This document shows positions 15,722 to 19,534 of a DNA stretch of 19,534 nt, in pieces. The stretch is from Clostridiaceae bacterium (GTDB lineage: Bacteria; Bacillota; Clostridia; Saccharofermentanales; DTU023): assembly GCA_012798865.1 (NCBI GenBank), contig JAAZMK010000055.1, positions 1-19,534 on the forward strand, written 5' to 3'. The first letter of the stretch is position 1. Every line of letters starts with the position of its first letter. The notes beneath the pieces are model-generated. The model did no database searches, was not told the origin of the DNA, and worked only from the letters and a program-made list of their open reading frames with translations. The position numbers and the translations under genes were made by a program.

Positions 15722-16198
15722 TTAGTCCTCCTCATCGCCCAGCGAGGCGATGTACAAAAGCATATTTTTGAAAATCAATGATCGCGTTTCATGGCGATCG
15801 CGTCCGCTGATCAAGGCAAGGCTGCGATCCGACAGCGACGTTCTCATCAGGTTTGCTATTTTCTGTGAAATAAGGTTTTCGTATTGAAGACTGTCGATCA
15901 GAATATTGACGTCGTGTTGCGTCAGGTGGTCATCCATCGTACGCAGCAAATGCATAATGTACTCCGAATGATCCGTATACGGAACGCGCATAATTCTGAT
16001 GTAACCCGAGCCCCCTCGACGACTCTCCACAATGTATCCGTGCTCATGACCGAATCGCGTCGAGATGACGTAAGTGATCTGCGAAGGTGCCACCTTCATC
16101 TCCGCGGCGAATGCATTACGCGCAATTTCACAGTACCCGTCATGCCGCTCTATCAACTCAAGTATCGCCCGCTCGATCATATCTGTCAGACTGCTCAT
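15722..16198 (-). CDS. ctsR: CtsR transcriptional repressor of class III stress genes
   Basis: Dimeric winged-helix repressor that binds heptad direct repeats and is relieved by heat and by McsB. The protein has 158 aa. The N-terminal DNA-binding domain includes VAPSQITYVISTRFGHEHGY (36-55) and the wing ESRRGGSGYIRI (58-69). In B. subtilis the wing reads RGGGG and acts as the heat sensor; here the third glycine of the run is a serine (residue 64). The conserved wing arginine, a known McsB target, is R61. The C-terminal four-helix dimer domain (about 78-155) includes LISQKIANLMR and LIFKNMLL. AAAGG lies six bases upstream of the ATG. It is the first gene of the operon, with a leader of about 170 nt and a CtsR box at its own promoter, so it is autoregulated. 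Confidence 0.96.
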   Translation of the reverse strand: MSSLTDMIERAILELIERHDGYCEIARNAFAAEMKVAPSQITYVISTRFGHEHGYIVESRRGGSGYIRIMRVPYTDHSEYIMHLLRTMDDHLTQHDVNILIDSLQYENLISQKIANLMRTSLSDRSLALISGRDRHETRSLIFKNMLLYIASLGDEED

Positions 16199-16357
16199 AT
16201 CAAACCTTTCCTTTCCAACGCCGTATACCTGGCGCTCCCAATAGCCGTGATCGTACTACCGTGCTGCATACCTCTTGCACGATCCCGCCACCGACGCTTC
16301 CGGAACAAAATAATGTGTCTGTCCTTAAAACGTTGGAGCGGACCACCCTTCTTTGTC

Positions 16358-16374
16358 TTTGACTTTCTTTGACT
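16358..16374 (-). promoter_or_regulatory. CtsR operator (CtsR box)
   Basis: On the minus strand AGTCAAA, three bases, AGTCAAA: an exact match to the CtsR heptad direct repeat (RGTCAAA, 3-nt spacer, RGTCAAA). It begins two bases after the -10 and covers the expected transcription start, so bound CtsR would block RNA polymerase at ctsR-mcsA-mcsB-clpC. Confidence 0.93.
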
Positions 16375-16376
16375 TT

Positions 16377-16405
16377 AGTATAATTATAATCCCCTTTCTC
16401 GTCAA
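16377..16405 (-). promoter_or_regulatory. Sigma-A promoter of the ctsR operon
   Basis: On the minus strand, -35 TTGACG (16405-16400), a 17-bp spacer and -10 TATACT (16382-16377). A second AT-rich hexamer TATAAT (16388-16383) overlaps but has no -35 at the right distance. The CtsR box lies directly downstream. Confidence 0.85.
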
Positions 16406-16518
16406 GCGCCTTTTTAAAGAAATCGCCACGGAAGAGCCGCCACGACTGACAATGTCCAAGAAAGCGTGTTATGCATGAAACGATTGCCATGAGCTGTTGT
16501 TTATGACAAATATTAGCG

Positions 16519-16547
16519 TGGAAAAAAAGCGGCAATATGTGTATAAT
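16519..16547 (+). promoter_or_regulatory. Putative promoter of the first surface-protein gene
   Basis: -10 TATAAT (16542-16547) with a -35-like TGGAAA (16519-16524) at 17 bp. It lies about 145 bp before the ATG at 16692. The leader contains a perfect 8-bp hairpin, GATGTGTC / GACACATC (16604-16611 and 16633-16640), with a palindromic CCGTGCACGG in its loop region. Confidence 0.55.
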
Positions 16548-16691
16548 AACTAATATAAGTGTTTGTATGCGAAAAAACGAAGCGTCCGCTAGCGCGAGAC
16601 TATGATGTGTCTTGCTCTCATCCGTGCACGGTGACACATCGCCGTGGAAAGCCTTGCAAAGTCAACAAAGTCACAAAAAAGGAGAATCGAT

Positions 16692-17729
16692 ATGACTACA
16701 TTAACAAAAACACTGCGACGGATTGCCGTCGGTCTCTTGTGTCTTCTGATGCTGACGAGTCTTATCTCATTGGACACAAAGGACGTCCATGCAATGTATG
16801 AAATCAAGGAGATCGAAATAACGAGCGATCGGCCTCTTCATCAGGGCACGGACATCGCAGCTTTCTTGAAAGGTATTTATTTAGTCCAACCGGAGGCAAT
16901 TTACGTCAAAACCTTCCGCGTCAACTTATACAAGGATCTCGGAGGGGATAATCTGGTCCTTCTCACAAGCGGGAAAGCAGACGCGGGAGCTCATTATATC
17001 GCGTTTGCTATTGATCTTATTCGAGAAGAGGTGGAACAACATGTATTTTTCTGTGATTTCAAAGAGCTTGTCGTGACGTTCAACGGTATCAACGCGGAAG
17101 TATACGACGTTATGGGACCGGGTCATCAGATCACAGCCAGTGCAGGCTTGAGGTTTACAGCAAAGCCTCGCTTCGTCGTCACGTTCAATGCGGACGGCGG
17201 CAAGCCCGTCCCCGACAAACAGTATGTACTCGACGGAGGCAAAGTCAAAGAGCCAAAGGAACCTGCGAAAAAAGGGTACGAATTTCTCGGTTGGTGGCAC
17301 GATACACCAAAGCTCTCTAAAAAGTGGGACTTTAACACCCCTCTTCATCAAGACCTCCCTCTGATCGCCCGTTGGAAAGCACTTTCCACCGCACCGTCAA
17401 CGACAACCGCGCCAACGACAACTAAAACGACGACAACTAAAACGACGACAACTGAGACGACGACAACTAAAACGACGACAACTGAGACGACGACTACTGA
17501 GACGACAACACCCGAGACGACGGCAGCTGAGACGACGACACCCACTGAGACTTTGCCAGATCTCACAAGTACACCACCTACAGTGATCGACGAGACGACA
17601 CAGCCCCCTGATAAAGGAGAAAAAGATAAAGGCTTTGACTCCATGATTCTTCTCTACATCATTGGGGGTATCATCCTATTTATAGCGCTTGCCATCATCA
17701 CGTACTTGATTGTGAGAAAGAAGAAATAA
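16692..17729 (+). CDS. Surface protein with Listeria-Bacteroides repeat, Thr-rich stalk and C-terminal anchor
   Basis: Secreted, membrane-anchored protein of 345 aa; function unknown, possibly adhesion. The start is the ATG at 16692, with AAAAGGAG seven bases upstream. Signal peptide: about 1-34, with likely cleavage after DVHA. Residues 36-155 are a beta-rich domain (opening EIKEIEITSDRPLHQG, with LVVTFNGI at 126-133) that I do not recognise as a named family; it resembles Ig-like repeats of clostridial surface proteins with a G..Y...NG pattern. Residues 160-228 are one Listeria-Bacteroides (Flg_new, InlB B-type) repeat: FVVTFNADGGKPVP ... KKGYEFLGWWHD ... LIARW. Residues 231-305 are Thr-rich with TTTTK/E pentapeptides. 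A transmembrane helix (318-341) ends in RKKK. There is no LPXTG motif, so anchoring is by the helix. It is a paralogue of the protein at 18434-19426 and divergent from ctsR. Confidence 0.9.
   Translation: MTTLTKTLRRIAVGLLCLLMLTSLISLDTKDVHAMYEIKEIEITSDRPLHQGTDIAAFLKGIYLVQPEAIYVKTFRVNLYKDLGGDNLVLLTSGKADAGAHYIAFAIDLIREEVEQHVFFCDFKELVVTFNGINAEVYDVMGPGHQITASAGLRFTAKPRFVVTFNADGGKPVPDKQYVLDGGKVKEPKEPAKKGYEFLGWWHDTPKLSKKWDFNTPLHQDLPLIARWKALSTAPSTTTAPTTTKTTTTKTTTTETTTTKTTTTETTTTETTTPETTAAETTTPTETLPDLTSTPPTVIDETTQPPDKGEKDKGFDSMILLYIIGGIILFIALAIITYLIVRKKK
17413..17548 (+). repeat. 15-bp coding tandem repeats (TTTTK/E stalk)
   Basis: The stalk of the first surface protein is encoded by repeats of the type ACGACGACAACTAAA or ACGACGACAACTGAG, with a 15-bp period over about nine units, degenerating toward the 3' end. 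Units stay in frame, so slippage would change stalk length without breaking the protein. Confidence 0.85.
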
Positions 17730-17751
17730 ATCGCCCGCCAATACACACCAT

Positions 17752-17804
17752 AAAGAGGCTGTCTCAAAACCGCTAAATAGTAGCGGGAGCGAAACAGCCT
17801 CTTT
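17752..17804 (+). terminator. Terminator after the first surface-protein gene
   Basis: Perfect 11-bp stem AAAGAGGCTGT (17752-17762) with ACAGCCTCTTT (17794-17804). Inside the loop is a second perfect 6-bp hairpin, CCGCTA / TAGCGG (17770-17775 and 17781-17786). A pyrimidine-rich CCTTTT tail follows. It lies 22 bp past the stop codon. Confidence 0.8.
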
Positions 17805-17825
17805 CCTTTTGTGGAAACCCGAGAA

Positions 17826-18131
17826 TGTAAAGTCCTCTTTTTCGAAATAAATTGAAAAACTGTACTCGGACGACGCCAAAATGCTTAGCCTCCTATGCTG
17901 TGCAAAATTTCAACTTAAATCGAAAAATCGCTGCTATAAGTTGAAAAACCACACAACTAGGGTGTTGGCACCAAGTGAAAAGTCCAAAAATCCGATATTA
18001 ATTGCAAAATTGTACATCAGTTTCGTGAGTGAGGTCCGAAAAATCGATCTAATCTGCAAAACTTCACACTAGCTCCAGACCAAAATCCAGAAAATCGATA
18101 TTAACTGCAAAATTGTACATCGGAAAGAATC
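17826..18131. repeat. Degenerate AT-rich tandem array, about 51-bp period
   Basis: The motif TGCAAAA or TGAAAA recurs at 17853, 17901, 17942, 18003, 18055 and 18106. The last three units are regular (52 and 51 bp apart) and start with TCC, one to three bases, then AAAATC or similar. The units at 17993-18018 and 18096-18121 agree at 25 of 26 positions, with a core of TGCAAAATTGTACATC. The first three units are more decayed. No reading frame runs through the array. Confidence 0.65.
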
Positions 18132-18164
18132 TGGCGTTTGGATCAAGAGCGTAACTCAAAAGGA

Positions 18165-18207
18165 GGCTATCTCATCATCGCTCTTGATGAGCGGTTTTGA
18201 GACAGCC
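18165..18207 (+). terminator. Large imperfect hairpin, possible terminator
   Basis: GGCTATCTCA (18165-18174) pairs with TGAGACAGCC (18198-18207) with one mismatch. Inside, CGCTC and GAGCG close a 5-nt loop. CTTCTTTTT follows a few bases later. It could end transcription entering from upstream before the promoter of the second surface gene. Confidence 0.5.
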
Positions 18208-18263
18208 CCACTTCTTTTTGCAAGCTATTTGCCCGACCGGCGTCGTGTCTATGTGTAAAAAAT

Positions 18264-18292
18264 TTGCGTTTCAAAATCTATTTTGGTATACA
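18264..18292 (+). promoter_or_regulatory. Putative promoter of the second surface-protein gene
   Basis: -35 TTGCGT (18264-18269), a 17-bp spacer and -10 TATACA (18287-18292), preceded by TGG as an extended -10. The leader to the ATG at 18434 would be about 135 nt, similar in length to that of the first surface gene. Confidence 0.55.
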
Positions 18293-18433
18293 TAAACTGT
18301 GAGGCTGTTAGAGCTCACTGGTTAACTTGGGTTAATCTCCGGACAGCTCCTAATTGCACATGGACAGTCAATCGCCATGTTTTGGCAAGCTCAAACGGAC
18401 TGTATTGACCCACCAACCACAAGGAGGATTCCA

Positions 18434-19426
18434 ATGTCACGTTTTGCAAAAACTTCTAAACTTGCAACAGTCCTTTTTTTGTGCCTCTTTTTCGTGGCAA
18501 GTTTCATGCTCGTATGGACGGAAGAAATCGCTGCGGCTGAATATATTAAGGAAGTCGATATAACGACGGATCAACCTCTCTATCAGGGTGCGGATATCGC
18601 GACGTTTTTATCTAGTGTCGACCTTGTCGTGCCGGGACCGGACTATGTGAAAGATTTTATTTTTAGATTGTGCTACGTCGAGAGCGGAAATCCGGTTTAT
18701 GTCGACAACGGTAAAGCCACCGAGCCGATGTATAGATTTGAAATCGAAATTACGTTAGTGGATGGGCTCTTTGACTCTCAAGATAACCTCGTCGCCACAT
18801 TAAATGGAATCGAAGCAAATTGGATGGGTTTCATAGAGGCAGGTTCTCACGATATGACCGCTTGGTGGGAGTTAAAACCGCTCCCGCGCTATAAAGTCAC
18901 ATTCGATGCGGATGGCGGCACTCCCGTTCCGCCCGATCAATGGGTCATCAAGGGACAAAAAGTAGCATATCCGGAGGAGCCCGTAAGAGAGGGCTTCGAA
19001 TTCCTAGGTTGGGGGCAAAATGTACCAAAGGCCGCTGATTTATGGGATTTTAATCAAGAGGTTCATCAAGATCTTGCACTGATCGCCCGTTGGAATCCTC
19101 TTCGGACCACGACGACAACGACCGTTACGACGACACCTATCGTGATCGAAGTAACGACAACGCAGCCAGAAGAACCCACGACGACCATACCGGAAGTGAT
19201 CGATCCAACGACAACAGAAAGTTCAAGTGAATCCACAACGACGTCCGAAACCGTCGCACCCGAAACCTCACCTGCTAAAAGCGAAGAAACGACCTCAACT
19301 TCCCCCGACGGAACAGGCGCGAAGAAGGGTTTCAAATTTACGACCATCCTCTACATCCTGGGGGGCGCCGCCTTACTCATAACAGCCGGCACCATCGTCT
19401 ATATACTCGGGCGAAAGAACAAATAA
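18434..19426 (+). CDS. Paralogous surface protein with Listeria-Bacteroides repeat and C-terminal anchor
   Basis: A 330-aa paralogue of the protein at 16692-17729, with the same domain order and an unknown, possibly adhesive, role. The ATG at 18434 has AAGGAGG six to seven bases upstream. Signal peptide: about 1-35 (hydrophobic core VLFLCLFFVASFMLV, likely cleavage near EIAAA). The shared beta-rich domain (about 36-150) opens EYIKEVDITTDQPLYQG and includes VATLNGI (120-126). Residues 152-220 are one Listeria-Bacteroides repeat (YKVTFDADGGTPVP ... REGFEFLGWGQN ... LIARW). The stalk (about 224-295) is Thr/Ser/Glu/Pro-rich but far less regular than in the first protein. The transmembrane helix (304-325) ends in GRKNK. 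No LPXTG is present. The upstream copy keeps the same LYI.GG start to the anchor. Divergence between the two is substantial, so the duplication is not recent. It has its own promoter and a terminator directly after. Confidence 0.9.
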   Translation: MSRFAKTSKLATVLFLCLFFVASFMLVWTEEIAAAEYIKEVDITTDQPLYQGADIATFLSSVDLVVPGPDYVKDFIFRLCYVESGNPVYVDNGKATEPMYRFEIEITLVDGLFDSQDNLVATLNGIEANWMGFIEAGSHDMTAWWELKPLPRYKVTFDADGGTPVPPDQWVIKGQKVAYPEEPVREGFEFLGWGQNVPKAADLWDFNQEVHQDLALIARWNPLRTTTTTTVTTTPIVIEVTTTQPEEPTTTIPEVIDPTTTESSSESTTTSETVAPETSPAKSEETTSTSPDGTGAKKGFKFTTILYILGGAALLITAGTIVYILGRKNK

Positions 19427-19447
19427 ATCATACTTGTATTTCACTAC

Positions 19448-19482
19448 AAAGCGCCTCGTCCTTTTTCGGATCGAGGCGCTTT
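19448..19482 (+). terminator. Terminator after the second surface-protein gene
   Basis: Perfect 11-bp stem AAAGCGCCTCG (19448-19458) with CGAGGCGCTTT (19472-19482). TCC/GGA can extend it inward around a T-rich loop. The tail is only mildly T-rich (TCCTTATGCTTTG). It lies 21 bp past the stop codon. The remaining 52 bp of the window show no gene. Confidence 0.85.
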
Positions 19483-19534
19483 CCTTATGCTTTGAATGTG
19501 AGCCCGTCGATTACTATGGCTGCCGTTCTGCCGA

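Larger units (their letters stand above)
17757..18207. repeat. 18-bp inverted repeat bounding a 451-bp non-coding segment
   Basis: GGCTGTCTCAAAACCGCT (17757-17774) is the exact reverse complement of AGCGGTTTTGAGACAGCC (18190-18207). Each copy is also one arm of its own local hairpin: a perfect one on the left, and an imperfect one on the right that pairs with GGCTATCTCA at 18165-18174. This fits either two oppositely oriented copies of a genomic terminator-type repeat or the ends of a miniature non-autonomous element. No transposase frame is present. Confidence 0.7.
17730..18433. other. Non-coding stretch between the two surface-protein genes
   Basis: About 700 bp without a credible gene. 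In order it holds the terminator (17752-17804), a degenerate array of roughly 51-bp AT-rich units (about 17826-18131), a second large hairpin (18165-18207) and the promoter and leader of the second surface gene (18264-18433). The part 17757-18207 is bounded by a perfect 18-bp inverted repeat. Confidence 0.75.

Noticed and set aside
16658..16676. Second CtsR-like box upstream of the first surface gene (AAAGTCAACAAAGTCAC)
   Set aside because: The heptads are imperfect and the spacing is 2 nt instead of 3. It also lies far downstream of the putative promoter.
17558..17580. LPDLT in the first surface protein as a sortase signal
   Set aside because: It lacks the glycine and the LPXTG order, and it lies about 30 residues before the membrane helix.
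17348..17644. A Val-rich minus-strand open frame
   Set aside because: It is the antisense reading of the Thr-rich stalk repeats of the first surface protein.

Overview
The window looks like chromosomal DNA from a Gram-positive anaerobe of the Firmicutes, most likely a clostridial lineage of moderate GC content. The main evidence is a complete ctsR-mcsA-mcsB-clpC stress operon with its CtsR operator, together with hisS beside aspS and strong GGAGG-type ribosome binding sites. Genus cannot be fixed from the sequence alone. Most genes are ordinary housekeeping genes on the minus strand; the accessory content lies at 2.5-4.7 kb and 16.5-19.4 kb on the plus strand.

Layout. Positions 1-2412 (minus) hold the 3'-truncated aspS and all of hisS. 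A divergent plus-strand ABC-F gene (2684-4228) has a strong extended -10 promoter and a leader that can fold to bury its own ribosome binding site. Positions 4229-4705 are non-coding, with a 68-bp tandem repeat array and a duplicated scrap of the nnr 3' end. Next on the minus strand come nnr (metabolite repair) and trxA, separated by a strong terminator. Further minus-strand genes, in transcription order, are ctsR-mcsA-mcsB-clpC (protein arginine phosphorylation and proteolysis), then an MscS channel, an unrecognised basic single-pass membrane protein, LemA, a secreted TPM-domain protein and a uridine-kinase-family protein.

From 16.5 kb, on the plus strand and divergent from ctsR, are two paralogous cell-surface proteins. 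Each has a signal peptide, a shared unrecognised beta-rich domain, one Listeria-Bacteroides (InlB B-type) repeat, a Thr-rich stalk and a C-terminal membrane anchor. Between them lies about 450 bp of non-coding DNA bounded by a perfect 18-bp inverted repeat and containing a degenerate array of roughly 51-bp units.

How the parts work together. CtsR should repress its operon from the box just downstream of the -10. McsB, activated by McsA, would phosphorylate arginines on CtsR and on substrates, and ClpC, whose N-domain keeps the phospho-arginine-binding glutamates, would deliver them to ClpP. MscS, LemA and the TPM protein form an envelope cluster downstream. The best candidates for something undescribed are the ABC-F leader switch, the inverted-repeat-bounded element between the surface genes, the surface protein pair itself and the 68-bp array.
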